A DNA stretch of 64,000 nucleotides from AWTP1-13 sp963840445 (GTDB lineage Bacteria > Pseudomonadota > Alphaproteobacteria > Rhizobiales > Hyphomicrobiaceae), in assembly GCA_963840445.1 (NCBI GenBank), contig CAWIZC010000037.1:1-64000 (forward strand), read 5' to 3'. Positions 18,582 through 27,378 of the stretch are shown in pieces (the first letter of the stretch is position 1; each line of letters opens with the position of its first letter). A program made the translations under genes and the position numbers. The notes under the pieces were generated by a model. It searched no databases, was not told the origin of the DNA, and worked only from the letters and a program-made list of their open reading frames with translations.

Positions 18582-19729
18582 GCATCTCGACTGGCAGCGC
18601 CGTGCCAAAGTCTTCGCCGAGACGGTGCTCTTCCCACGCGAGGAGGAGCTTGAGCTGAAGGGATCACTGCCGCGCGCGATCAAGGACCAGCTCCGCGCGG
18701 CGGTCGTCGAGCACGGGCTGAATGCGGTCAACCACAGTCGGGATGTCGGTGGCCAGGGCTGCACTCAGCTGCAGCAAATTCTCGTAAACGAGGAAGTCGG
18801 CAAGGCCACCGGCGCGCTATGGGCGGTCATTTGGCATCCCGCGGTCGCGCTGAAGCATGGCACGCAGCAGCAAATCCGCGACTATCTCATTCCGAGTTGC
18901 CTAGGGGCGCGGCGCGCATGCGTCGCGATAACGGAGCCCGAAGCTGGTTCGGACACGAGTCGAAGTCTGCACGACCGCACGCCGCACCGGCAAGCGGTTC
19001 GCGATAAGCGGAGAGAAGTGGTTTGTGACGACCGGCGATGAGGCCGACTACGTCATTGTACACGCGCATCTGGATGGCGACCCTGCCAAGCCTACGCTGT
19101 TCCTGGTGGACAAGGGAACGCCCGGGCTTTCCATAAAGCGCGAGCCTAAGTTCACTCACACGTACGTGTTTGGCCATCCCGAATTCCTATTCGAAAATGT
19201 CGAGGTTGGCGCAGAGAGGGTCCTCGGGGGTATCGGCCAAGGGTTGGAGCTGACCAAGGACTGGTTCGTCGAGGCGCGTTTGCAGATCGCAGCCAATTGC
19301 CTCGGCGCGGCGATCCGCGGCTTCGAGCTTGCCAACGACTGGGCCTCGCGCCGCGTGCAGTTCGGCCGGCCGATCCGTCACTTCCAAGCGGTCGAGTTCA
19401 TGCTCGCCGATATGGCCGTGGACATCATGGCAGCCAAAAGCCTGATCTACCGCGTTGGCTGGGAGATCGACCATGGACTTGACCGCAAGGTCGCACACGC
19501 TCGCGCTAGCGTGCTCAAGCTGTTCGCCTCGGAGATGGCTGGGCGCGTTCTCGACAAGGCCGTCCAGATTTTCGGCGGCAGGGGCTACATGCGCGAGAAT
19601 CCGGTCGAGCGGCTGAACAGGGATGTTCGCGTCGATCGCATCTGGGAAGGTACATCTGAGATCCAACGCGTGATCATCGGCTCGCAGATCGCAAAGCGTG
19701 GGACGGGCTTATTTACTGATTGGAAGTGA
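18559..19729 (+). pseudogene. Acyl-CoA dehydrogenase, with one frameshift
   Basis: FAD-dependent alpha,beta-dehydrogenation of acyl-CoA. N-terminal and middle domains are read from 18559 to CVAITEPEAGSDTSR. A single extra A near 18963 breaks the frame. In the next frame the protein continues with VCTTARRTG, the FAD-loop EKWFVTTGD, and the C-terminal domain with FGGRGYMRENPVERLNRDVR and RIWEGTSEIQRVIIG. Joined, it is about 389 residues, normal for the family. Last gene of the catabolic operon; supplies the substrate for the hydratase encoded across the divergent promoter. Real inactivation or a base error cannot be separated here. Confidence 0.82.
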
Positions 19730-19748
19730 GCAATCGGGTTCGAGTCCT

Positions 19749-19777
19749 GCCGGGACCGCCAATGCTCTCAATCCCTT
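19749..19777 (+). repeat. 29-bp direct repeat, copy 1, extending a tRNA-3'-end-like sequence
   Basis: GCCGGGAcCGCCAaTGCTCT and the following CAATCCCTT match 33432-33460 in the same orientation with two mismatches. Here the preceding bases are GGTTCGAGTCCT, so together they read like the T-arm, acceptor strand and CCA of a tRNA (TTCGAGT loop, then CGGGACCGCCA). The 5' half of a tRNA is absent. tRNA 3' ends are standard integrase attachment sites, so this may be an att remnant. Confidence 0.5.
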
Positions 19778-19900
19778 GGCGTTTGCTGCTTTGTAACCAT
19801 ATTGGCATCCACACAAAGGTAGCGCCGGTCCGTGCGTTTATTGCGTCGGAGCAACACTTCGAGGATCATCTCCATGATCTAGCCGGGTCTGGAGAATCCC

Positions 19901-20548
19901 ATGCTGCCGATTCCCGCCGACATTTTCACCGAGCCCAACGTCTCGCCGGATGATCTCGGCAACCTTGGGCCGTTGCGCCGGTTGGCTGGAGTATGGGAGG
20001 CCGATAAGGGCGTCGATATCAACCCAAAGGCCAAGGGTCCGGAACGGCGCGTGTTTCGTGAGCATGTGCGGATGGATCCTATCGACCCACAGACCAACGG
20101 ACCCCAGATTTTCTACGGTCTGCGCTACCATATCCACATCAACACCCCCGAAGAAAAGATCACGTTTCACGATCAGGTCGGCTACTGGTTATGGGAGCCT
20201 GCAACTGGCCTGATCATGCAGAGCGTGACCATTCCGCGGGGGCAGGTTGTGCTCGCATCCGGCATTGCAAAGCCAGACGACAAAACATTCTCCCTCACAG
20301 CGAAGCGTGGCGACACGCGCTATGGGATCTGCCCAACCGAATTCCTCGACGAAGCCTTCCGGACGACGGACTATCGCTGTGACATCACCTTCAACGATGA
20401 CGGAAGCTGGACCTACAACCTACAGACACGGCTTGTCGTGCGTGGCCGTGAACAGCCGTTCGATCACCACGATACGAACACCTTGAAGCTCGCCGCGGCC
20501 CCAACGCTCAACCCGTTAGCGGCCAGTCTGAGCGCTGGCGCTGAGTAG
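19901..20548 (+). CDS. Nitrobindin-like heme-binding beta-barrel protein (FABP-like)
   Basis: A 215-residue cytosolic protein with the start of the nitrobindin/THAP4-like domain: LGPLRRLAGVWEADKG, the G-x-W that opens these beta-barrels. Alternating hydrophobic strands and the block VGYWLWEPATGLIMQSVTIPRGQ follow. Bacterial members bind heme or fatty ligands; the distal His ligand cannot be assigned with certainty. GGAGAATCCC precedes the ATG. It stands alone, just inside the first 29-bp direct repeat, with no obvious operon partner. Confidence 0.7.
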   Translation: MLPIPADIFTEPNVSPDDLGNLGPLRRLAGVWEADKGVDINPKAKGPERRVFREHVRMDPIDPQTNGPQIFYGLRYHIHINTPEEKITFHDQVGYWLWEPATGLIMQSVTIPRGQVVLASGIAKPDDKTFSLTAKRGDTRYGICPTEFLDEAFRTTDYRCDITFNDDGSWTYNLQTRLVVRGREQPFDHHDTNTLKLAAAPTLNPLAASLSAGAE

Positions 20549-20722
20549 GCCTAGGACTGTCCGGCGTAGGGCTACGATCCGCGGCTTGGTCGAGACCGTG
20601 CGTGCCGGATCGGGGTGCGCGCTTATGGCCGGAGGCGACCATTTAGACGTTCGGCTTAGACCGATGCCCAAAATGGCGGATGCGGACGCTTAGACTTTGA
20701 AGACGGTTTTTGGAGATGGGTC

Positions 20723-22039
20723 ATGAAAGAAGACCGCTACCACAAGCACCGGTTGGCAAACCACGTGCTGCATCCCGAGACGCTCATGCTGGGCTACGGG
20801 TACGATCCCTCGCTTTCGGAGGGCGCGGTCAAACAGCCCGTCTTCCTGACCTCCACGTTCGTGTTTCGCTCAGCCGAGGAAGGGCGCGATTTCTTCGACT
20901 ACACCGCCGGACGGCGCCAGCCGCCGAAGGGTCAAAGCGGGGGTCTCGTCTATTCGCGCTTCAACCATCCCAATAGCGAGATCGTCGAGGATCGGCTCGC
21001 AGCCTACGAAGAGGCGGAAGCCTGCATCTTGTTCTCCTCGGGCATGTCGGCGATCGCAACGACCATTCTCGCTTTCACTCGGCCGGGCGATGTCATTCTG
21101 CACTCGCAGCCACTCTATGGCGGTACGGAGACGCTCGTGTCGCGCACGTTGACGGCCTACGACATCGAAGCGGTCGGCTTCGCGGATGGCGTCGACGAGG
21201 CGAGCATGCGAGAGGCTGCGGAGATGGCGCAAGCCAAGGGACGCGTCTCGGCGATCATGATCGAGACCCCTTCAAATCCACTCAATACGATGGTCGACAT
21301 CAAGCTCGTGCGGCGGATAGCCGAGGACATTGCATCGCGGCAATCGCACCGGCCGATCGTAATCTGCGACAACACGCTGCTGGGCCCTGTCTTCCAGCGC
21401 CCGCTTCCCTTCGGCGCCGACGTGTCGGTGTATTCGCTCACGAAGTACGTCGGCGGACACTCGGATCTGATCGCCGGCGCGGCGCTTGGAAGCGAGCAAC
21501 TCATGAAGCCGATCAGGCAGCTGCGCGGCGCTATCGGAACACAGCTTGATCCGCACTCGTGTTGGATGATCGGCCGGTCCCTCGAAACGCTCTCGCTGCG
21601 CATGGAACGCGCCAACAGCAACGCCGGGATTGTGGCCGAGTATCTGCGAGATCATCCCAGGGTGGCAAAGGTGCACTATCTGCCGTTCTTGCCTGCGGAT
21701 GCCCCCCAACGGGCGGTGTACGAGGCGCAGTGCACCGGCGCCGGCTCGACCTTTTCTTTCGACATCAAGGGCGGGCTATCCGAGGCGTTCGCCTGTCTCA
21801 ATCGGTTGCAGATTTTCAAGCTTGCCGTCAGCCTGGGGGGAACGGAATCCCTCGCCTGCCATCCGGGCAGTACAACTCATTCGGGCGTGCCAGCCGACTT
21901 GCGTGCCCGCATCGGCGTCAGTGATGCGACGATCCGGCTTTCGATCGGCATCGAACACCCTGACGACCTCCTTGCCGACCTGTCGCAGGCGCTGACGGTG
22001 AGCAAGAAGCAGGCCTCACCGCGGCACAAAGCACGCTGA
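20723..22039 (+). CDS. Cys/Met-metabolism PLP-dependent enzyme (cystathionine gamma-synthase family)
   Basis: PLP enzyme of 438 residues. The phosphate-binding block is EACILFSSGMSAIATTIL, the catalytic-Asp region is IVICDNTLLGPVF, and the PLP Lys is in SVYSLTKYVGGHSDLIAGA. The C-terminal SLGGTESLACHPGSTTHS is conserved in cystathionine gamma-synthase, gamma-lyase, methionine gamma-lyase and homocysteine synthases, so the exact reaction is unresolved. GGAGATGGG lies before the ATG. A perfect 11-bp hairpin starts at the stop codon. The gene is monocistronic. Confidence 0.88.
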   Translation: MKEDRYHKHRLANHVLHPETLMLGYGYDPSLSEGAVKQPVFLTSTFVFRSAEEGRDFFDYTAGRRQPPKGQSGGLVYSRFNHPNSEIVEDRLAAYEEAEACILFSSGMSAIATTILAFTRPGDVILHSQPLYGGTETLVSRTLTAYDIEAVGFADGVDEASMREAAEMAQAKGRVSAIMIETPSNPLNTMVDIKLVRRIAEDIASRQSHRPIVICDNTLLGPVFQRPLPFGADVSVYSLTKYVGGHSDLIAGAALGSEQLMKPIRQLRGAIGTQLDPHSCWMIGRSLETLSLRMERANSNAGIVAEYLRDHPRVAKVHYLPFLPADAPQRAVYEAQCTGAGSTFSFDIKGGLSEAFACLNRLQIFKLAVSLGGTESLACHPGSTTHSGVPADLRARIGVSDATIRLSIGIEHPDDLLADLSQALTVSKKQASPRHKAR

Positions 22040-22070
22040 AGGAGGGCGGGCTTGGGACGCCGCCCTCCTT
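22039..22070 (+). terminator. Hairpin after the PLP-enzyme gene
   Basis: AAGGAGGGCGG pairs perfectly with CCGCCCTCCTT across a 10-nt loop, directly at the stop codon. The following run is only TT, so termination could be weak or factor-assisted. The hairpin also ends about 10 nt before the 3' end of the convergent small-protein gene, so it could serve both genes. Confidence 0.7.
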
Positions 22071-22080
22071 GCAACATGGC

Positions 22081-22410
22081 TCAAGAGCACGGAACGTTGA
22101 TCATGGCCCCAATGGTAGCGGAGTACTCCTCGCACCGTTTGGCGGACCCTGACTCAACGCTCTTCGCCGGCAGGGCCTCGGCGACAGTCGCGTTACTCAC
22201 GCTCGCCTGTACGGTGGGCTTTGGTTTGTCAGCCAAGGTAGCCGCCGCAGTAAATACGCCGCGCGGTGCCTCGCGTTTCACGACTTTCTTGACCACGATC
22301 GACGCTTTGGCCGATCGGCTTCTGTACACGCCGTGGCTGCCGCAGCCGGCAAAGGCCGGTTCCGTTGCGATCAGAGCAAGCATGATCAGGCTCGCGGATA
22401 AGATTCTCAT
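22081..22410 (-). CDS. Small exported protein of unknown function
   Basis: A 109-residue protein with a clear signal peptide (MRILSASLIMLALIATEPAF, cleaved near AFAG) followed by GCGSHGVYRSRSAK. Three Cys remain in the mature chain (GCGSHG, RCEE and the C-terminal PCS), enough for a disulfide. GGAGAATCAGCC upstream supports 22410 as the start over the longer frame. No family is recognised. Confidence 0.6.
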   Translation of the reverse strand: MRILSASLIMLALIATEPAFAGCGSHGVYRSRSAKASIVVKKVVKREAPRGVFTAAATLADKPKPTVQASVSNATVAEALPAKSVESGSAKRCEEYSATIGAMINVPCS

Positions 22411-22750
22411 GGCTGATTCTCCGGGGTGGTCGTTTATGCCATGCGCAGGGTGCCATGCCCGCATTGGCCCTCGCTGTTACCTTGAGAACATGATGTCCCA
22501 TCACACTGATGGCGCCGCTTACCTCCGATATCGTCGAATAGCGCCAGTCCTGCGGATTGTTTGCCAGACGCGAGATAACCAACTCGACCGTCAGCATGAC
22601 ATGAAGAGAAGCAGGAACCGCGATACTTCCGCGGTTACGATGCCGAGGACCGTGCTGGCGAGAAGGTGATGAGTGCCCGGCTCTCTGGTCATGCTGTAGC
22701 CCTATTGCAGCGACAGCATCGCGGCATCCCATATTTGTTCGGAGTGCCAC

Positions 22751-23020
22751 ATGCCGCTCGAGCACAGCACCAACGCCTCTCAACGAACTGACGATGGCGT
22801 GTACTTTCAGATGAAGGAAACCGGGTCCGGTCGCCCTGTGGTCTGCTGCGTCAAGTTCGGTGCCATCAGCGCCATCAAGGTAGGCTTCGGCCATGCGACG
22901 ATGGACAAGCTTGTGCATCGCTTCGATCTGAACCGCGCATACTTCGAGCGGCTGGTGAGCCGAAAATACGACGCGCGCCGCGAAACGACCATCGACGCGA
23001 CCGACGTAAAAATGCCCTAG
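22751..23020 (+). CDS. Small DUF1488-like protein
   Basis: An 89-residue cytosolic protein. GGAGTGCC precedes the ATG. The pattern of a short beta-hairpin region (GVYFQMKETGSGRPVVCCVK), a central charged helix (NRAYFERLVSRKYDA) and a terminal ATDVKM resembles DUF1488 proteins, which are common in Rhizobiales and have no known function. Assignment is by general pattern, not a diagnostic motif. Confidence 0.45.
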   Translation: MPLEHSTNASQRTDDGVYFQMKETGSGRPVVCCVKFGAISAIKVGFGHATMDKLVHRFDLNRAYFERLVSRKYDARRETTIDATDVKMP

Positions 23021-23206
23021 ACCGCGTCAGCGCGCGCCTAGGAAGCCTGTGCGTGGCTGTGCGCGCACTGTCCGGTGCGAAGCCGGACCGGACTGGGATG
23101 TCGGCGACATTTCCGGTCGCTGTGAGACGTTGTTCGAGCAGCCTCTATGGTCGTGGAGGTCCCAGAAGCAGTGGTCCATCCAGAGCAGACGTTTGCGTAC
23201 CCGCAA

Positions 23207-23680
23207 TCAGAAGGGCAGACGTGCGTTTTCCTTCACCTCCTTCATGACGAAGAAGGTGCGGGTCTGTCTGACGCCCGGCAGGGCGATCAGTTTCTGTCCG
23301 TGCAGCTTGTTGAAGTCCGCCATGTCGCGGACGCGGATCTTCAGCAGATAGTCGAAGTCGCCCGCCACCAGATTGCAATCGAGCACGTCTTTCATCCCGA
23401 GCACCGCACCCTCGAACGCGGCAAAGCTTTCCGGCGTCGAGCGGTCGAGCACGACGCCCACCATCACTAGCGCGCCTAGGCCGACTGCGGCTGGCGCGAT
23501 CTCTGCGCGGACACCCGTGATGTAGCCCTCGCCGAATAGCCGCTGTGTGCGCCGGTGACAGGTGGCGGGGCTGACGTTCACGCGGCTCGCGAGCTCCGCG
23601 TTCGTCAACCGGCCTTCCGCCTGCAGGGCACGCAGTATCTTGATGTCGATGCGGTCCAGGATACTGGAAGAATCTCCCAT
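23207..23680 (-). CDS. acdR: Lrp/AsnC-family regulator, AcdR-like
   Basis: Winged HTH regulator of 157 residues: LDRIDIKILRALQAEGRLTNAELASRVNVSPATCHRR is the Lrp-type HTH, and the C-terminal RAM domain contains VLDCNLVAGDFDYLLKIRV. I start at ATG 23680 (MGDSSSILDR), where family alignments normally begin; the frame is open 21 codons further to 23743. It is divergent from an ACC deaminase gene, the arrangement of acdR-acdS in many proteobacteria, where AcdR activates acdS in the presence of ACC. Confidence 0.85.
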   Translation of the reverse strand: MGDSSSILDRIDIKILRALQAEGRLTNAELASRVNVSPATCHRRTQRLFGEGYITGVRAEIAPAAVGLGALVMVGVVLDRSTPESFAAFEGAVLGMKDVLDCNLVAGDFDYLLKIRVRDMADFNKLHGQKLIALPGVRQTRTFFVMKEVKENARLPF

Positions 23681-23819
23681 TTTCTCGCCAATCCGCGCCA
23701 CTATCGAGGCGAAACGCTGCCGATCGCTGATATAGATACGCATTTCTCAGCTCAATATCGATAGCACCTTTCGCGAGGCTTTTCCTATCTTCCGTTGCGA
23801 AGCGCCAACGGAGAAGGCC

Positions 23820-24839
23820 ATGTCCCTGCTGCAGAAATTCGAACGTTACCCGCTCACCTACGGGCCGACGCCGATCGAGTACCTGCCCAGACTTTCGGAG
23901 GCGCTCGGCGGCAAGGTGCAGATCTACGCCAAGCGCGACGACTGCAATTCGGGCCTGGCGATGGGCGGGAACAAGCTGAGAAAGCTCGAATACATCGTGC
24001 CCGACGCGATCGCGTCGGGAGCAGACACGCTGGTGTCGATTGGCGGCGTGCAGTCGAACCATACGCGCATGGTGGCGGCGACGGCCGCAAAGATCGGTAT
24101 GAAATGCGTCGTGATTCAGGAGAAGTGGGTGCCGCACTACGACGCCGTCTACGACCGCGTCGGCAATATCCTGATGACGCGCCTCATGGGCGCGGACAGC
24201 CGGCTCGTCGACGCGGGCTTCGACATCGGCATCCGCAAGAGCTGGGCAGACGCCATCCAGTCGGTCAAGGACGCGGGCGGCAGGCCGTATGCGATCCCGG
24301 CAGGCGCGTCGGTGCACAAGTACGGAGGCCTGGGTTATGTCGGCTTCGCCGAGGAGGTCGCAAGGCAGGAGAAGGAACTCGGCTTCGCGTTCGACTACAT
24401 CATCGTCTGCGTCGTCACGGGGTCCACCCAGGCCGGCATGGTGGTCGGCTTTGCCGCGCAGGGCAGAGCGGAGCGAGTGATCGGGATAGATGCATCGGGA
24501 ACGCCGCAGCAGACGCGCGCGCAGGTGCGCCAGATCGTCGGCAACACGGCGGAGCTGGTGGGACTGGGACGCAGCGTGCGCGAGGACGAGATCATCATCA
24601 ACCCCGACTACGCCTATCCGGCCTATGGCGTGCCCTCGGAGGAAACCAACCAGGCGATAAGGCTCGCGGCCCGCACGGAGGCGATGATCACCGACCCCGT
24701 CTACGAGGGCAAATCGATGCAGGGGATGATCGACCTCGCGCGCAAGGGCTTCTTCCCCAAAGGATCCAGGGTTCTCTACGCGCACCTCGGTGGCGCGCCG
24801 GCAATCAACGGCTACAGCTACTACTACAAGGACGGCTGA
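23820..24839 (+). CDS. acdS: 1-Aminocyclopropane-1-carboxylate (ACC) deaminase
   Basis: Cleaves ACC, the plant ethylene precursor, to ammonia and 2-oxobutanoate using PLP. The 339-residue length is normal. PLP Lys is in GGNKLRKLEY (K52) and the catalytic Ser in GGVQSNHT (S79). Tyr295-Glu296 in VYEGKSMQG and Leu323 in AHLGGAPA are the residues that separate true ACC deaminases from D-cysteine desulfhydrases, all one position later than in Pseudomonas AcdS numbering. GGAGAAGGCC precedes the ATG. The 139-nt gap to acdR should hold both promoters and the Lrp-type site. Confidence 0.93.
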   Translation: MSLLQKFERYPLTYGPTPIEYLPRLSEALGGKVQIYAKRDDCNSGLAMGGNKLRKLEYIVPDAIASGADTLVSIGGVQSNHTRMVAATAAKIGMKCVVIQEKWVPHYDAVYDRVGNILMTRLMGADSRLVDAGFDIGIRKSWADAIQSVKDAGGRPYAIPAGASVHKYGGLGYVGFAEEVARQEKELGFAFDYIIVCVVTGSTQAGMVVGFAAQGRAERVIGIDASGTPQQTRAQVRQIVGNTAELVGLGRSVREDEIIINPDYAYPAYGVPSEETNQAIRLAARTEAMITDPVYEGKSMQGMIDLARKGFFPKGSRVLYAHLGGAPAINGYSYYYKDG

Positions 24840-25371
24840 GGCCGCTCCCGGCGGACCACCATATCTGTCCGTTGGACGCTTCGCGTTGAACATGATCGCC
24901 AACGGGCCGTCGAACGTTTCGACTAGGCGTTGACGCTGCCCTTCGAACCTGCTCGCGAGTTAGGCCCCGCATGTCAAAGGGCCAGGGCTGGCCAGCGAGC
25001 CGCGTCGCTTCGCAAGCCGCGCTGCCTTCGGCCTAGGAACGGTCGTTCGCGGCACTGTTGGCTTCGCTTAGTGCCACAACCCGACATTCAAGCCTTGTTT
25101 ACGTCGCTTCTTCGCTGACCAGCACGAACAGTGCCAACATGGCGGGATGAGCCTCGTGCGGTCGTCCTTGCGGGTACGGCGAACGACACATCGGCGGACT
25201 ACGGGCGGCGCTCTCCCGCCCCGCAAGCCGGCTAGCTACACTGGCGTCATGCGATGCTTCGCATGAATCCGGACAATATTGTACATGAAGTGCCAGGCAA
25301 CTGCACAGGAATGGTTGTCGACCGCGGCGAGCTAGTGCGCGCATTCGCATACGAACGGAGAAGCAATTGAC
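24840..25371. other. Non-coding region downstream of acdS
   Basis: About 530 nt without a supportable gene. It contains a small hairpin at about 25249-25264 (ATGCG...CGCAT) and a perfect ACAATATTGT palindrome at 25273-25282, about 90 nt before the class II aldolase gene, a possible operator. Nothing else is recognised. Confidence 0.4.
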
Positions 25372-26091
25372 ATGATCGAGGTCGAGATAAAGGAGCAGCT
25401 GGCATGGGCCGGTAAAGTACTTGTCGCCGAGGGCCAGGACGATCTAACGCGGGGGCATATTTCGGCTCGCCTACCCGACAACCCTTCGCAGTTCTTCATG
25501 AAGCCGCATAGCGTGGGGCTCGAGGAGATTACGCGAGATAATATCATCACCATCGATCTCGACGGCAACATCGTCGCTGGTAACGGACGCCGGCACAGCG
25601 AAGTGTACATTCACTCGGAGATCTACAAAGTGCGCCGCGAGGTGCATTGTGTGATCCATGCGCATCCACCCTATTGCGTCGCGCTGTCGGCAACGGGCCG
25701 ACCCCTTCGGTGCTATAGCCAGCCGAGCGCCTTGTTCCATGAGGCGCTGGGCGTCTACGCCGACACCATCAACCTGATCCGCAGCCCTGAGATGGGCGCG
25801 GGGGTCGCTAGGGCACTTGGAGGCCACCGTGCGGTGCTGCTCAAGAACCACGGCGTTGTTGCTGTCGGCGCCAACATCGCGGAGGCGGTCGTCGGCGTGA
25901 TCATGCTGGAGAATGCCGCCATGATACAGCTGGCCGCCGAGGCGGCTGGCGATCCGGCTCCGGAGTTCTCCACCGACGACATCGCGAAGCTCAAGCGCGA
26001 TATCAGCCAGCCCGAACAGTTCGCGATCAATTTCGATTATCTGGTGCGGCGTGTTCGGTCTGGCGCGCACCCAGCAGGACTCAATGAATGA
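25372..26091 (+). CDS. Class II aldolase/adducin family protein
   Basis: Zn-dependent aldolase-fold protein of 239 residues. The metal ligands are recognisable: HAHPPYC (first two His) and LLKNHGVVAVG (third His), with HSEIY before them. Relatives include L-fuculose-phosphate aldolase, ribulose-phosphate epimerase and decarboxylases for hydroxy-acid phosphates. GGAG lies upstream of the ATG at 25372. The stop overlaps the start of a TctC-type binding protein (ATGA), so the enzyme is likely linked to a carboxylate or sugar-acid uptake. Confidence 0.85.
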   Translation: MIEVEIKEQLAWAGKVLVAEGQDDLTRGHISARLPDNPSQFFMKPHSVGLEEITRDNIITIDLDGNIVAGNGRRHSEVYIHSEIYKVRREVHCVIHAHPPYCVALSATGRPLRCYSQPSALFHEALGVYADTINLIRSPEMGAGVARALGGHRAVLLKNHGVVAVGANIAEAVVGVIMLENAAMIQLAAEAAGDPAPEFSTDDIAKLKRDISQPEQFAINFDYLVRRVRSGAHPAGLNE

Positions 26092-27077
26092 TGCGAGGTG
26101 TCATGAACTTCTTTTCGGTCGCCTCAATATTTCTGTTGCTTGCTACAGCGTGCTGTGCCGAGCCCGCTGCAGCGGAAGCGCCCTATCCCAACCGCACGAT
26201 CAATGTGTTGGTGGGCATTCCGCCGGGTGGCACTCCCGATGTCGTGGCCCGGGTGATTGGGCAGCATCTTTCGGCATCGCTCGGGCAGGCGGTAGTGATC
26301 GAAAACCGCGCCGGTGCCAACGGTAACATCGCCAGCCAGGGCGTGGCCAGGGCACCACCCGATGGCTATACCTTATTGCTGGCCGCCGACAGCGGCATCG
26401 TCATCAATCCGCATGTCTACACCAAGATGCGGTTCGATCCCCTCAAGGATCTCGTCCCTGTCACCAGCGTGGCCACCAACCAATTCATTCTGTCAATCAA
26501 CCCGAAGGTGCCCGCGACGACGCTGCCGGAATTTCTCGACTACGCGCGCAACGCCAATCCGCCGCTGGCATTTGCTTCCGGCGGCACGGGGAGCCAGCAG
26601 CATTTTGCCATGGAACTGCTGAAGCAGCGCTCTGGCATTAATCTGCTCAACGTCACCTATCGTGGCGGTGCGCCCGCGATGCTCGCCACGATTGCGGGGG
26701 ACACGCAGGTGCTGTTCGCCGGCGGCGAAAGCGTCGGCCAATTCCAGGCGGGTACGCTGCGTGCGCTCGCGGTGACTGGCAAGCAACGTTCGAAAGGGTT
26801 CCCTGAACTGCCGACCATCGGAGAGTTCTACCCCGGCTATGCGGTTGACATCTGGCTCGGCCTATTCGCGCCGGCCGGAACGCCTGAAGCAGTCATCGCT
26901 GCGCTGCGCAAGGAGGTGCAGGCCCTGCTCGCTCGGCCAGACATGGCGGAAAAGATCAATGTCTCGGGAAGTTTGACGCCGCTCATCTTGCCCCCCGAGG
27001 ATTTTTCCGCACTCATCCGCGAGGACTATGACAAGTTTGGCAAACTGGTGAAGCAATTGAACATCAAGATTGACTAG
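26088..27077 (+). CDS. Tripartite tricarboxylate transporter binding protein (Bug/TctC family)
   Basis: Periplasmic receptor of 329 residues with a signal peptide (MNFFSVASIFLLLATACC from the third Met-containing region, cleavage after AAAEA). Family motifs: PNRTINVLVGIPPGGTPD, VIENRAGANGNIAS and PPDGYTLLLA. The TctA/TctB membrane subunits are not nearby; orphan Bug proteins are abundant in alphaproteobacteria and may share transporters or act as sensors. Translationally coupled to the preceding class II aldolase gene. Confidence 0.88.
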   Translation: MMRGVMNFFSVASIFLLLATACCAEPAAAEAPYPNRTINVLVGIPPGGTPDVVARVIGQHLSASLGQAVVIENRAGANGNIASQGVARAPPDGYTLLLAADSGIVINPHVYTKMRFDPLKDLVPVTSVATNQFILSINPKVPATTLPEFLDYARNANPPLAFASGGTGSQQHFAMELLKQRSGINLLNVTYRGGAPAMLATIAGDTQVLFAGGESVGQFQAGTLRALAVTGKQRSKGFPELPTIGEFYPGYAVDIWLGLFAPAGTPEAVIAALRKEVQALLARPDMAEKINVSGSLTPLILPPEDFSALIREDYDKFGKLVKQLNIKID

Positions 27078-27378
27078 GTGTACCGCCGCATCAATGTCGT
27101 TTGCGGGTCAGAAGCAGACATTGTCCGATGGGTGATTGACGTCCGCTTTGCCTCTGGTAGCGGACACCACAGCGGTTGAAACCGCACGTCCGATTCATGT
27201 CATTTTCAGTCGTTCCGCCCGCACTCAGTGAACGGCATGTTGTTCGCATGACACACTCACGCGTGCGCGAGCATCCGAGCCCACCTCCCTTTGTGGCCGT
27301 CACACAAATCGCGGATTTGTTGGCCGACATAGAGCCGTCGCAGCAAGACCGTGCCGCCCGAATGGGAGCTTGCGGAGC
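27078..27378. other. Intergenic region with a GTCCGCT hairpin
   Basis: About 300 nt before the caspase-domain gene. GTCCGCT (27141-27147) pairs with AGCGGAC (27159-27165), a stem that could terminate the aldolase/TctC transcript or be a small dispersed repeat. A plus-strand frame across the second half has no family match and I do not call it. Confidence 0.4.

Noticed and set aside
19730..19762. A tRNA gene
   Set aside because: Only the T-arm and acceptor-like 3' part is present; no D-arm or anticodon stem lies upstream, where the acyl-CoA dehydrogenase ends.
23145..24902. 585-codon minus-strand frame over acdS
   Set aside because: Antisense of a clear ACC deaminase; no recognisable motifs.
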